Below are positions 51,036-60,225 of a stretch of DNA of 64,000 nucleotides, piece after piece (position 1 is the stretch's first letter; each line of letters starts with the position of its first letter). The stretch comes from Marinicellulosiphila megalodicopiae (GTDB lineage Bacteria; Pseudomonadota; Gammaproteobacteria; Pseudomonadales; Natronospirillaceae): contig NZ_AP023087.1 of NCBI RefSeq assembly GCF_045862395.1, positions 2,728,001 through 2,792,000 on the forward strand. The letters are read 5' to 3'. The notes under the pieces were generated by a model. The model saw only the letters and a program-made list of their open reading frames with translations, was not told where the DNA came from and did not search any database. A program made the position numbers and the translations under genes.

Positions 51036-51710
51036 ATGAAACTTTCTGCGCGCCTAAATCACCTATTTGAACATATTATGCAATTTCACCAACTATCGCC
51101 TTATGACGATTTTTGGGATTTATGTTGTGACCATGGTTTTTTAGGGATGACATTGTTTAAAAATACGCAAAATAGCCAGATTCATTTGGTTGACCAAGTG
51201 CCTAAGATTGTTGAAATTTTAAAACAAAAGTACGAAAAATTTAATGATGGCCGAGCCTTATTTAAGACGCAAAATGCAACACAAATCATTTTAAACACAA
51301 ATAAGCGTCACCTAATTGTGATTGCCGGGGTCGGAGGTGAAACCGCAATAGAAATACTAGAAAGCATCATAAATAAAAACCCTAAAGCCAATATGGATTT
51401 TGCAATTAGTCCTAACTCACATATTTTTCAACTTAGATGTTTTTTACAAAAACATTTTACGTTATTACATGAGGACTTAATTAGAGATGGGAATCGATTT
51501 CATGAACATATTTTTGTGCGATTTACGTTTAATCAATCTAAACGTATATCATTAACAGGACAAGGATTTTGGCAAAATTCCCCTTACGCCAAAGTGTATC
51601 AGGCTAAATTGATTAAACATTATCGATTAATCAATTCACACAATACCAATAACGACAAATATAAGATGAGTAAACAAGCTTTAGAATATTATTCAAACTT
51701 AGCTTTGTGA
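51036..51710 (+). CDS. TrmK-like SAM-dependent tRNA methyltransferase
   Basis: A 224-residue class I methyltransferase. Motif I is DDFWDLCCDHGFLGMTLF, with the CDHG typical of the TrmK (tRNA m1A22) family, followed by IHLVDQVPKIVE and VIAGVGGETAIEIL, and the DFAISPNSHIFQLRCFL region. The C-terminal third is helical. TrmK is best known from Gram-positives, but homologues occur in gammaproteobacteria. The last 22 bases overlap the tail of the convergent thioesterase gene. Confidence 0.78.
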   Translation: MKLSARLNHLFEHIMQFHQLSPYDDFWDLCCDHGFLGMTLFKNTQNSQIHLVDQVPKIVEILKQKYEKFNDGRALFKTQNATQIILNTNKRHLIVIAGVGGETAIEILESIINKNPKANMDFAISPNSHIFQLRCFLQKHFTLLHEDLIRDGNRFHEHIFVRFTFNQSKRISLTGQGFWQNSPYAKVYQAKLIKHYRLINSHNTNNDKYKMSKQALEYYSNLAL

Positions 51711-52198
51711 TTATCTTTTAATTCTTTTTGCCTGTCGTTATATTCTTTGCGTAATTCTTTACGCATTTTACCTAGCTCATATCGAGATTTTGCTTTTGGA
51801 TCGGTTAAATCAAGTTGTTCAACCTTTACTGATTTACCGTGTTTGTTCACCGCTACCATGGTGAAATAACATGAGTTGGTATGACGAATTTCACGTGTAT
51901 GAATATCTTCTGCTTCGACTCGAATTCCAACTTCCATCGAACTATTACCTACATAATTCACACGAGATTTAAATGTCACCAATTCACCTACATAAATAGG
52001 CTGTAAAAAGAATACTTGGTCAACAGATAACGTCACAACATACGCACCTGAATATCGACTGGCGCAAGCATACGCCACTTGGTCTAATAATTTTAGTAAT
52101 GCACCACCATGCACTTTGCCTGAGAAATTTGCCATATCAGGTGTCATTAAAGTGGTCATAGAGATGGGTTCGTTATTATTTGCAATTCTAACTGGCAT
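51689..52198 (-). CDS. Acyl-CoA thioesterase, hot-dog fold
   Basis: A 169-residue cytosolic hot-dog thioesterase of the YciA/VdlD type. The motif MANFSGKVHGGALLKLLDQVAYACASRY contains the catalytic helix and Asp; VTLSVDQVFFLQPIYVGELVTF and MEVGIRVEAEDI continue the fold. It hydrolyses acyl-CoAs of uncertain chain length. AAGGTG precedes the ATG. The 3' end overlaps the convergent methyltransferase gene, and the tail after residue ~135 is Lys-rich and helical. Confidence 0.85.
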   Translation of the reverse strand: MPVRIANNNEPISMTTLMTPDMANFSGKVHGGALLKLLDQVAYACASRYSGAYVVTLSVDQVFFLQPIYVGELVTFKSRVNYVGNSSMEVGIRVEAEDIHTREIRHTNSCYFTMVAVNKHGKSVKVEQLDLTDPKAKSRYELGKMRKELRKEYNDRQKELKDNHKAKFE

Positions 52199-52317
52199 CG
52201 TTACACCTTTTTATAATTTATTTGAGAGTTATTATCAGTTTAGAGGATAAATTCAATGACATTATCTATTTTCATAGTAATATCGCCGAAGATTTTTATT
52301 ACTTAAACGGAGAATAT

Positions 52318-53250
52318 ATGAATTTTTTAAAATCTACACTTTGTGCCACGCTAACTGCCTCAATAGCACTGAGTGCTCAAGCGGACCAAATGGGCGCAGA
52401 ATATACGTCAGATAAGACTCAATTTGAAGGGTACAGCATTGAATTAATTAATAATTGTGGTGTGGATGTCCCAAACATTTCTGCAAATGCTTATACAATC
52501 ATGCAAGGTGAAACCAACACGTTGCGTGGATGGAGCCATATTCGTAAAGCATCCGACAGCGGTGAATTTGCCAATGTAAAACTAGAAGACAGCGATTACG
52601 AAATTTCAAAAAAACAATACTTAGAAAATGACAGCTGTAACGATGTAAAAACACACAATGCTGTTTTACTTAAAAAACATTCTGATTGGGATCACCAACA
52701 CGCAAATGGGTTTGAGCCAAAATTTTTCGATAAACGCTTAGCATTAGGCAACATCGATAAAATCATACTGGATATTAAAATCAATAAAGTGGGATCATCG
52801 ATTCCAACGGTTAAAGAATTAACGGATGCCTATAGCGAATACTTATCCAAAGAACAAATCGCCACTTTAGACAAAGGTAAAGTCAATTTAAGTGTCGCGA
52901 TTTTTGAAGCAACTGCATTAAATCAATCCATGGCATCACTAAACGGTGAAACATTTGTAGAAATTGACCAAGACAAATATTTCGACAAATGGATTCGTGT
53001 CACCATTGATGCAGCTAAAATGAATTACTACACTGAATTAAGCTACACACCTACTGATGCTGATCCTGCTGATTATTCAGATTTAGCTATAAAAGGTCTA
53101 CGCTTGAACCCTGAAAACAATACAGGCGATGTATTACGTAACTTTATTACTGACGCATGGACTAAACAGCATCCAGAATTATTTAAAGAGATTTCAATCA
53201 GCATTAAGAAAATTGAAATTTTAGTAAAAGATAATGCGGTAACTTATTAA
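52318..53250 (+). CDS. Secreted protein of unknown function
   Basis: About 310 residues with a signal peptide (FLKSTLCATLTASIALSAQA). The mature protein has Trp- and Asp-rich beta segments (TNTLRGWSHIRKAS, DKWIRVTIDAAK) and reads like an all-beta carbohydrate-binding or lyase-type fold, but no catalytic motif is recognised. Two cysteines (NNCGV, DSCND) may be paired. The ATG at 52318 has CGGAG six bases upstream; a longer frame begins at 52222 but its extra 32 residues have no signal-like character. It is transcribed alone, with a terminator shared with aspS. Confidence 0.7.
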   Translation: MNFLKSTLCATLTASIALSAQADQMGAEYTSDKTQFEGYSIELINNCGVDVPNISANAYTIMQGETNTLRGWSHIRKASDSGEFANVKLEDSDYEISKKQYLENDSCNDVKTHNAVLLKKHSDWDHQHANGFEPKFFDKRLALGNIDKIILDIKINKVGSSIPTVKELTDAYSEYLSKEQIATLDKGKVNLSVAIFEATALNQSMASLNGETFVEIDQDKYFDKWIRVTIDAAKMNYYTELSYTPTDADPADYSDLAIKGLRLNPENNTGDVLRNFITDAWTKQHPELFKEISISIKKIEILVKDNAVTY

Positions 53251-53269
53251 TATTTATTAAGCTGTAAGC

Positions 53270-53303
53270 AAAAAAAACGCGACTTAATAGTCGCGTTTTT
53301 TTT
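53270..53303. terminator. Bidirectional terminator between the secreted-protein gene and aspS
   Basis: AAAAAAACGCGACT, TAA-type loop, AGTCGCGTTTTTTTT: a strong stem between convergent genes. Confidence 0.92.
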
Positions 53304-53314
53304 GGATCGCAAAT

Positions 53315-55087
53315 TTAAGCTTCTATGATTGGCTTACGAATACGAATAGATAACTCTTTTAATTGCTCTTCTGAAACGACGCCAGGAGCTTGTGTCATAA
53401 CACATGCAGCTGTTTGTGTTTTAGGGAAGGCAATCACTTCTCTGATGGATTCAGACTTAGTCATCAACATCACAATACGATCTAAACCAAATGCTAAACC
53501 GCCGTGTGGTGGCGCACCGAATTGAAGGGCATCTAATAAGAAACCAAACTTCTCTTCTTGCTCTTCTTTTGAAATACCCAATACTTCAAATACTGTTTCT
53601 TGCATTTTAGGATCATGGATACGCACAGAACCACCGCCTAACTCACAACCGTTTAATACTAAGTCATAAGCGCGAGACAATGCCGTTAATGGGCTTGCTT
53701 CTAGCTCTTCTGGTGAACAACTAGGTGCTGTAAACGGATGATGAATCGCCGTAATACCACCTGATTTTGTTTCTTCGAACATTGGGAAATCCACAACCCA
53801 AAGTGGTGACCACTCGCTTGTATACAGATCTAAATCTGCACCAATCTTACAACGCAACGCACCTAATGCTTCATTAACAACCACTTCAGAATCAGCACCA
53901 AAGAAAATAATATCACCAGTTTGCGCGCCGACTTTTTCCATTAATGCCTTACGAGCATCCATAGATAAGTTTTTAACGATTGGGGATTGAAGCCCTTCTT
54001 CTAAATCAGTGACATCGTTTACTTTGATGTAAGCTAAACCACGTGCGCCATAAATGCTTACGTATTTAGTGTAACCATCAATAATTTTACGAGAAGTTGA
54101 AGCGCCACCTGGAACTTTTAATGCAGCAACACGACCTTTAGGATCGTTTGCAGGACCAGAGAATACTTTGAAATCGACATCTTTCATGATGTCAGAAACC
54201 GTTACTAATTCTAACGGAATACGAAGGTCTGGTTTATCAGAACCAAAACGCTCAGCGGCTTCTGCATAAGTCATGTGAGGAATTTTATCAAACTCAACAC
54301 CCAACACTTCTTTAAACAAATGACAGAACATTTCTTCTGTTAAATCCATGATCTGCTCTTCAGTCATGAATGACATTTCCATATCAATCTGAGTGAACTC
54401 AGGCTGACGATCGGCACGCAAATCTTCATCACGAAAACATTTTGCAATTTGATAATAACGATCAAAACCGGACACCATTAACAATTGTTTAAACAACTGT
54501 GGCGATTGCGGTAATGCGAAGAAAGACCCTTCATGGGTTCTTGATGGTACTAAATAATCACGTGCGCCTTCAGGAGTTGCACGAGTCAAAATAGGCGTTT
54601 CGATATCTAGGAAATCACGATCTTCTAGAAAACGACGAATCGCACCTGTAATTTTTGAGCGCAATACCATTTTGCTTTGCATTTCAGGACGACGTAAATC
54701 TAAGAAACGGTATTTTAAACGAACATCCTCACCTACTGGTGAATAATCGTCTAATGGAAAAGCTGGGGTTTTTGATTCGTTTAAGACATTAATCTCTTTA
54801 CCAAGAATTTCAATCTCACCTGTAGACATATCTTTGTTTACAGCGCCTTCAGGACGAGCTCTTACCAAACCTGTAATTTGTACAACGTATTCACTACGAA
54901 CACGATCAGCGGTAGCAAATGCTTCTGCTAAATCCGGATCAAATACTACTTGTACACGACCTTTACGATCACGTACGTCTAAAAAGATAACACCACCGTG
55001 ATCACGACGACGATGAACCCAACCGCAAAATGTAACGGTTTGACCTTCTAAAGATTTGTTTAACTCACCACAGTACTGGGTTCTCAT
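53315..55087 (-). CDS. aspS: Aspartyl-tRNA synthetase
   Basis: A 590-residue class II synthetase of the bacterial type with the N-terminal OB-fold (VTFCGWVHRRRDHGGVIFLD), the catalytic core (PTPEGARDYLVPSR-like TRATPEGARDYLVPSR, and FRDEDLRADRQPEFTQID), the bacterial GAD insertion, and the C-terminal motif 3 (GLAFGLDRIVML). The ATG at 55087 begins MRTQYCGELNKS, the expected N-terminus; a start at 55102 would add five residues. The insertion domain supports the standard bacterial form. Upstream is the histone-like gene, separated by a terminator. Confidence 0.96.
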   Translation of the reverse strand: MRTQYCGELNKSLEGQTVTFCGWVHRRRDHGGVIFLDVRDRKGRVQVVFDPDLAEAFATADRVRSEYVVQITGLVRARPEGAVNKDMSTGEIEILGKEINVLNESKTPAFPLDDYSPVGEDVRLKYRFLDLRRPEMQSKMVLRSKITGAIRRFLEDRDFLDIETPILTRATPEGARDYLVPSRTHEGSFFALPQSPQLFKQLLMVSGFDRYYQIAKCFRDEDLRADRQPEFTQIDMEMSFMTEEQIMDLTEEMFCHLFKEVLGVEFDKIPHMTYAEAAERFGSDKPDLRIPLELVTVSDIMKDVDFKVFSGPANDPKGRVAALKVPGGASTSRKIIDGYTKYVSIYGARGLAYIKVNDVTDLEEGLQSPIVKNLSMDARKALMEKVGAQTGDIIFFGADSEVVVNEALGALRCKIGADLDLYTSEWSPLWVVDFPMFEETKSGGITAIHHPFTAPSCSPEELEASPLTALSRAYDLVLNGCELGGGSVRIHDPKMQETVFEVLGISKEEQEEKFGFLLDALQFGAPPHGGLAFGLDRIVMLMTKSESIREVIAFPKTQTAACVMTQAPGVVSEEQLKELSIRIRKPIIEA

Positions 55088-55207
55088 ATCACGGGACTCC
55101 ATATTAAAATACGTAAAAAATAAAGAGCGAGATTATACCGATAAATCCTTTTTGAAACACCTTTAATCCAAATTAGTTATCAACTTTTGAATACAAAACC
55201 TTCAGCC

Positions 55208-55238
55208 AAAAAAAAACCCATCAAAAGATGGGTTTTTA
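55208..55238 (-). terminator. Terminator of the histone-H1-like gene
   Basis: AAAAACCCATC, AAAA loop, GATGGGTTTTT with T-run on the minus-strand transcript, 20 bases past the stop. Confidence 0.87.
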
Positions 55239-55258
55239 TCGATTATTAATACACTTTA

Positions 55259-56149
55259 TTAAACAGCTGGAGTTTCTACTGCAGGTGTTTCAACTTTTTT
55301 AGCTACCGTTTTTTTAGCTGCTTTTTTAGCTGCTTTTTTAACTGCTGGCTTAGCTGCTTTTTTAGCAACTGGCTTAGCTGCTTTTTTAGCAACTGGCTTA
55401 GCTACTGCTTTTTTAGCAACTGGCTTAGCTACTGCTTTTTTAGCAGATTTCTTTTTAACAGTTGCTTTTTTTGCTGCTTTTTTAGCCGCTGCTGCTGCTT
55501 TTTTAGCTGCTGCTTTAGCTTTTTGAGCTTCTTTTTTCAAGATTAATTGTGCACTTGCTTTAACTTTCGCTGCAGACAATTTCGCTTTTTTATTAGCTTT
55601 ACGCGCAAAAGCTGCAACTTTTGTCGCATTTGCTTTAGCAATGGCTGCTTTTTGTTTTTTCTCAAACGCTGCAACTGAAGATGCTAATGCAGCTTCGGCT
55701 TTTTCATCTAATTTTGCCTTAAAAGAAGCAGCAGCTTCGGCAGCTTTAACGATTTCGTTTTCAGCTGAAGCAATTTTATCTGCTACTTTTGCTTCTAATG
55801 CCAATTTAGCAACAACTTCTTTTGCTGCACGTAATTCTTCTTTTTTAGCAGCAAATGCTACTTTAGCACCGGATGCTGATTTCTTAGCGGCTGCTGTTTT
55901 AGTTTTAGCAGCTTTTGCAGTTGCTGCCTCTGCTTTAACTTTTGCTTTTTCAACAGCAGCTAAAATAGTTGCTACTTTCTTTTGTGCTGCGATTAATGCT
56001 TTTGACTCAGTCGCTACTACAGCTTTTTTAACTGGTGCTTTTTTCGCTGCTACTTTTTTTACAGCTGCTTTTTTAGCAGGTGCTTTTTTTGCTACTGACT
56101 TTTTAGCAACTGCTTTTTTAGCAACTGCAGTGGTTTTTTTTGCTGGCAT
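55259..56149 (-). CDS. AlgP/histone-H1-like Lys-Ala-rich DNA-binding protein
   Basis: A 296-residue, extremely basic Lys/Ala/Val-rich protein. The N-terminal (~1-45) and C-terminal (~205-285) parts consist of degenerate KKAVAK, KKPVAK and AKKAA repeats like eukaryotic H1 tails and Pseudomonas AlgP. The central ~150 residues are more varied and helical. Such proteins bind DNA non-specifically and compact the nucleoid or affect transcription. The repeats probably vary in number between strains. The gene is alone, followed by its own terminator. Confidence 0.85.
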   Translation of the reverse strand: MPAKKTTAVAKKAVAKKSVAKKAPAKKAAVKKVAAKKAPVKKAVVATESKALIAAQKKVATILAAVEKAKVKAEAATAKAAKTKTAAAKKSASGAKVAFAAKKEELRAAKEVVAKLALEAKVADKIASAENEIVKAAEAAASFKAKLDEKAEAALASSVAAFEKKQKAAIAKANATKVAAFARKANKKAKLSAAKVKASAQLILKKEAQKAKAAAKKAAAAAKKAAKKATVKKKSAKKAVAKPVAKKAVAKPVAKKAAKPVAKKAAKPAVKKAAKKAAKKTVAKKVETPAVETPAV

Positions 56150-57107
56150 GATATTGTCTCATTTATTTATTATTAAAGTTGATTAAAAAGAACGATTCAA
56201 TTTATCTTAAAAAGCAAAATAATCAAACTATTCTTTTATAAAGTAATCTTGCTAAAAATAGCATATTTTTTGGACAAAGAAAATTTTATGCGTATTTTTT
56301 TTAGTTTTTTTTAACTTTATTTAACTATATTTCAATTTTTAGAAGTTAGTCATACATTTTTTGCATTTAATTGATTATTTTCACCCAAAAAAAACCAAGT
56401 GGTTTTTATTAAAATTTAAGCCATTCACAACTTAAAATGAATTAACTCATGGATTTTTAATAATTACCGGCCTTTATTCGTTAGTTTAAAATCCAATTTA
56501 TTTAAAAAAAACACAAGCTAGAAAATCTTGAAGATGAGCATTTCTAAAATAACCTTACCTATAAATTTTTAAATCATCACAAAAAACAAAATAGCCAAAC
56601 CAAAATAAGAGCTTCGTCAATCCAATTCATTTAATAACCACTAAAGTTCAAAGCCATAAAAAGCTAAATATTTTATGGATATCCTTAAACGATTAAGGAC
56701 CGAACTCTACCTACTTTTATCATTTTAGTTATTAAAAATTTCAACAAAGCCTTAGAACCAATTCTTAATATCTAAACGCACTCCATTAATTGATTCCTTT
56801 TAATTTTGAGTATTCCAGATATTCTAACTATTAATATCAATAGATAATATGGATATATTCATACTTAATGAAATTTTCTTTATCAATATGCAGCTCAAAG
56901 TACAATCAAGTAATTCCAGATTAAACAATCCATCGGCATATGATGGACAAAGTGAAAATTTACATATCCAATGAACTCAAGTAATAGAATTGCATCAGCA
57001 AATAGACTAACAAGTCATATACCACTTGTAACTGACACAAATATCAGTATTTGAGTTATGTAGAAGTAAAAAAAGTATGATTGACTTACATGCTTCCAAA
57101 CCTCACT

Positions 57108-57219
57108 CTACAAACTACAAACTACAAACCACAAACCACAAACCACAAACCACAAACCACAAACCACAAACCACAAACCACAAACCACAAACCATAAACC
57201 ATAAACCATAAACCACAAT
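57108..57219. repeat. Heptanucleotide tandem array (16 units)
   Basis: Sixteen consecutive 7-mers: three CTACAAA, nine CCACAAA, three CCATAAA, and a final CCACAAT. The ordered blocks of variants are typical of slippage-driven expansion. A unit of seven is out of phase with codons, and the array is downstream of adk. Confidence 0.95.
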
Positions 57220-57289
57220 TTAATTTATTCTTATATGTCATTTGGACAAATTCTTTGTAATTTATGCTCCCCTTAAAAGCTTTGCCCCA

Positions 57290-57318
57290 TAAAAAAAGCT
57301 TCTTTCGAAGCTTTTTTA
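57290..57318 (-). terminator. Terminator of adk
   Basis: AAAAAAAGCTTC, TTTC loop, GAAGCTTTTTT, 39 bases past the adk stop. Confidence 0.88.
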
Positions 57319-57356
57319 TGAATTTAAATGTTTGCTTAAAAATCAATAGTTAGACT

Positions 57357-58010
57357 TTAAGACAAACTGGCAAAAATCTTTTGTTTAATATCGTCAACTG
57401 AGCCCACACCTTCAATATAATTATATGCAGGAGCATTTTGAGCGTCTTCTTGCATCCAACCTTTGTAATAATTTACCAAAGGCTCAGTTTGAGAATGATA
57501 AATATCCAAACGTTTACGAACAATATCTTCGCTATCGTCTTCACGCTGAATTAATGTATCACCGGTTTGATCATCTTTACCTTCTACTTTTGGTGGATTA
57601 TATACCAAATGATAAGTACGCCCCGAATCTGGGTGAACACGACGACCGCTCATACGTGTGATAATTTCAGAATCCGCCACATCAATATCTACAACATGAT
57701 CAATTTCAATTGAACCATCTCGTAAAGCTTGTGCTTGTGGAATAGTACGAGGAAAACCATCAAATAAGAATCCGTTTTTGCAATCGTCTTCTAAAATTCT
57801 TTCTTTTACTAAAGCAATGATCGTTTCATCTGAAACCAAACCACCTGAACTCATTACTTCTTTAACTTTTAAACCTAAAGCAGAACCTGCTGCTACTGCT
57901 GAACGTAACATGTCGCCAGTAGAAATTTGTGGGATAGAAAAACGTTCACAAATATACTGAGCTTGCGTGCCTTTACCAGCACCTGGCGCACCTAATAATA
58001 TAACTTTCAT
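57357..58010 (-). CDS. adk: Adenylate kinase
   Basis: A 217-residue nucleotide kinase interconverting ATP, ADP and AMP. P-loop GAPGAGKGT (7-15), AMP-binding TGDMLRSAV, the DGFPRTIPQAQAL segment, and a long LID domain (GRRVHPDSGRTYHLVYN) without the zinc cysteines, as is normal for gammaproteobacteria. The ATG at 58010 starts MKVILLGAPG with AGAGG upstream; an upstream frame reaching 58088 is not coding-like. A palindrome lies just upstream. Confidence 0.97.
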   Translation of the reverse strand: MKVILLGAPGAGKGTQAQYICERFSIPQISTGDMLRSAVAAGSALGLKVKEVMSSGGLVSDETIIALVKERILEDDCKNGFLFDGFPRTIPQAQALRDGSIEIDHVVDIDVADSEIITRMSGRRVHPDSGRTYHLVYNPPKVEGKDDQTGDTLIQREDDSEDIVRKRLDIYHSQTEPLVNYYKGWMQEDAQNAPAYNYIEGVGSVDDIKQKIFASLS

Positions 58011-58020
58011 AACGACCTCT

Positions 58021-58037
58021 TGTTCAAATATTGAACA
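58021..58037. promoter_or_regulatory. 17-bp palindrome in the adk leader
   Basis: TGTTCAA-ATA-TTGAACA is a perfect inverted repeat 11 bases upstream of the adk start codon, touching the ribosome-binding site region. It could be a repressor site or an mRNA hairpin; unassigned. Confidence 0.45.
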
Positions 58038-58189
58038 TTGATTTCTTAAAAAACGGCATACCTTACTATTGAAGTGCAAAAATCTCAAGCTTTGCGAATT
58101 TTACGATCCTATATTTAGATTAAAACAAACATTTGAAATGCCACTTAATAAAGAATCCTTTTTATACAATTTTCATTAATCATTGGTTT

Positions 58190-59164
58190 TCATTCTAAAA
58201 GCCGAATAAACACAAATATTTCCATCAATAAGGCAATTCCCATATGAATAGCAATACCTCCATAAATATTTTTACCTTTAAAAGCTAACACTCCTAATAC
58301 AAACCCGCCAAAAAACGAACTGATTAATTCATTAAGTGGTTTACCAAAATGCAGCAAACAATAAACACAAATCATTGGGTAAACTGCATATTTCCCTAAA
58401 AATCGAAACATCGTAAAAATCAAAACACCTCGATAAATAACTTCAACCACAATAAATGCACTCATATAGAGTACTTCATATATAGCTAATGTGGCATATT
58501 GAGAAATCCCTAATTGCTGAGCTACTTCTATATAGTGTGTTTTTTTGACTTCAGGGTAATACTGTAAAAAAGAATCCTGTGCGGATGCAAAAAAGATAAC
58601 AATAGACATCAAACCTAACATCCAAATATAAGGTTTGAAATCGACTCCCTGTTTTCTCAAACCATAAAAATTAGTTAAATACCGTTTATCGTATAAGAAA
58701 TAAAATACAATCAATGGGACGAATATTACAACTAAACTATCAACGTAATTAATTAATCGTGATAAGTAATGAAATACATCCCCCTGTAATTGAAAATTCC
58801 TAACAAACCCTTTTAAATAAGAGCAACGGTAAATAGCAATAAAGACAAAAATGCCGATACTTATTAACCAAAATTGACGCTCTTTTAAGAAAGCCTTATG
58901 TTCTGTAAATTTATGTACGCTTAAGCAACATAATATGTAGGCACTGAAGTCAATGGCAAAAAAACTCACAGCCTTCATAGGCGACCAATAATAATGCCTA
59001 ATTATATAATCATATAAACCAAACACTTCGTTTATCAGCACAAAGGTGGATGTGATAAATATAATAGACACATATAATTTCAAGTTGAATGTTTCTTTTA
59101 TAAAAGCCCAAACCCCAATAATGACTTCTAATAATGATGTATAACTTTTAAAAACATTCAACAT
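58190..59164 (-). CDS. CPBP-family intramembrane protease-like protein
   Basis: A 324-residue protein with about eight hydrophobic segments. The C-terminal third matches the CPBP (Abi/Rce1-like) family: a first motif IVVEVIYRGVL (the usual EExxxR has a single Glu before the Arg), a second motif with His (LLHFGKPLNEL) and a third (AIHMGIALLMEI). Members are proposed to be prenyl-endopeptidase-like proteases or bacteriocin self-immunity proteins. It lies four bases after the SlyD-like gene, hence same transcript. Its substrate is unknown. Confidence 0.75.
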   Translation of the reverse strand: MLNVFKSYTSLLEVIIGVWAFIKETFNLKLYVSIIFITSTFVLINEVFGLYDYIIRHYYWSPMKAVSFFAIDFSAYILCCLSVHKFTEHKAFLKERQFWLISIGIFVFIAIYRCSYLKGFVRNFQLQGDVFHYLSRLINYVDSLVVIFVPLIVFYFLYDKRYLTNFYGLRKQGVDFKPYIWMLGLMSIVIFFASAQDSFLQYYPEVKKTHYIEVAQQLGISQYATLAIYEVLYMSAFIVVEVIYRGVLIFTMFRFLGKYAVYPMICVYCLLHFGKPLNELISSFFGGFVLGVLAFKGKNIYGGIAIHMGIALLMEIFVFIRLLE

Positions 59165-59168
59165 TTAA

Positions 59169-59576
59169 TTAACCTTCTTTTGAAATCAGTTCAACTTGAA
59201 AGCGCAAATCTAATCCCACTAAAGGATGATTTGCATCAACAATCACACCTTTATCATCAATATGGACTACTTTCACCACTTGAGCGTCCTTCCCTTCACC
59301 AGTTTGAAACATCATACCAACATTTAAATTTTCAACTTGATCAAACATCGTTAATGGAAATCTTGTCACCAAATCTTCTTTTAATGGACCATATGCTTTT
59401 TCACATGGCACCAACACCTCAAACTTATCACCTGCATTATGAGCAATTAATGCCTCTTCTAATCCTTGTACTATTTTACCACTTCCTTTTTGCAAACAAA
59501 GTGGCTCACCACCTTGAGAGGTATCCACTACTTCGCCTTCTGAGTTTTGTAACCAATAATGAAATGTAAATTGCAT
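59169..59576 (-). CDS. FKBP-type peptidyl-prolyl isomerase, SlyD/FkpB-like
   Basis: A 135-residue FKBP domain protein: the N-terminal FHYWLQNSEGEVVDTS, PLCLQKGSGKIVQGLEEAL of the FKBP pocket, an IF-domain insertion (CEKAYGPL through the KEDLVTRFP region), and DANHPLVGLDLRFQVEL at the end, as in SlyD and FkpB. No C-terminal His/Cys metal tail is present, which favours the short FkpB-like form. It acts as a cytoplasmic chaperone and proline isomerase. It is followed by the CPBP-like gene. Confidence 0.88.
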   Translation of the reverse strand: MQFTFHYWLQNSEGEVVDTSQGGEPLCLQKGSGKIVQGLEEALIAHNAGDKFEVLVPCEKAYGPLKEDLVTRFPLTMFDQVENLNVGMMFQTGEGKDAQVVKVVHIDDKGVIVDANHPLVGLDLRFQVELISKEG

Positions 59577-60225
59577 GTATCTGCCTTAATTAAAAAAACG
59601 AGATAGTAACAGAGGCGAAGGTGATATTAAATCACTTCGAAACAACGGATTTAAAAAGCCAGCAGAGTCACCTGCTTTAAATAAAAGATGCAGTGTTTAA
59701 ATAATGCATGTTATTGAAAAGTTAAATCAGCAGGTTAACACTATAAAACGTCCAATTCGTTATGACTTCAGACCAATCAGCATATTCTTTTAAAGCTTGT
59801 TTTAAAAAATTCGGATAAATTCCCTCCAATAATTTGCGTCTTAAATAAGAGTATTTGCCTAACCCTGTGTGAATTTTAATAAAATTTGCAATTATTTCAA
59901 AACTATCATTTCAACTAAGTTGAGCCAATAAGCTTGAATATTATAGTTAGGTTTCCCCATTGGAACGCTAAGGTAATAAATGCAATTAAACATGATTCTT
60001 GATTGAATCATAAATCTATTTAATAGACCTTTTAAAACAATATTGAACCTTTATTAATAATGTTACTAACTTTTATCAAAACAACATTATTTAATTATAT
60101 TTTCTCATTTGAATCACACAAAGCAAAACGTACATTTTATTGAGTCAATAAAAACGCAATTACCTCTTCTCTTGCCAATAATCAAATAAATTGAGACACT
60201 TCATCTTTGATTTTTACACAGTTGC
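59577..60225. other. Intergenic region upstream of parC, with a possible gene remnant
   Basis: About 650 bases, AT-rich. On the minus strand 59722-59910 is an open frame of 62 codons with protein-like composition (for example GLGKYSYLRRKLLEG and YADWSEVITNWTFYSV) but no ATG, GTG or TTG start, so it may be the C-terminal relic of a lost gene. No promoter consensus or terminator was clear. Confidence 0.35.

Larger units (their letters stand above)
56150..57356. other. 1.2-kb AT-rich gene desert
   Basis: No convincing protein frame, tRNA or structured RNA was recognised between the histone-like gene and adk. It contains the heptanucleotide array (57108-57219) and the adk terminator. Much of 56.2-57.1 kb is markedly AT-rich with homopolymer runs. 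A divergent origin or small RNA cannot be excluded by eye. Confidence 0.5.

Noticed and set aside
55641..56186. Long Ala/Phe-rich frame opposite the histone-like gene
   Set aside because: It is the reverse-strand image of Lys/Ala codon repeats; no ribosome-binding site or family similarity.
57122..57346. Frame with repeated GLWFVVC units
   Set aside because: It is simply the translation of the heptanucleotide array plus the adk terminator; no start context and no recognisable protein.
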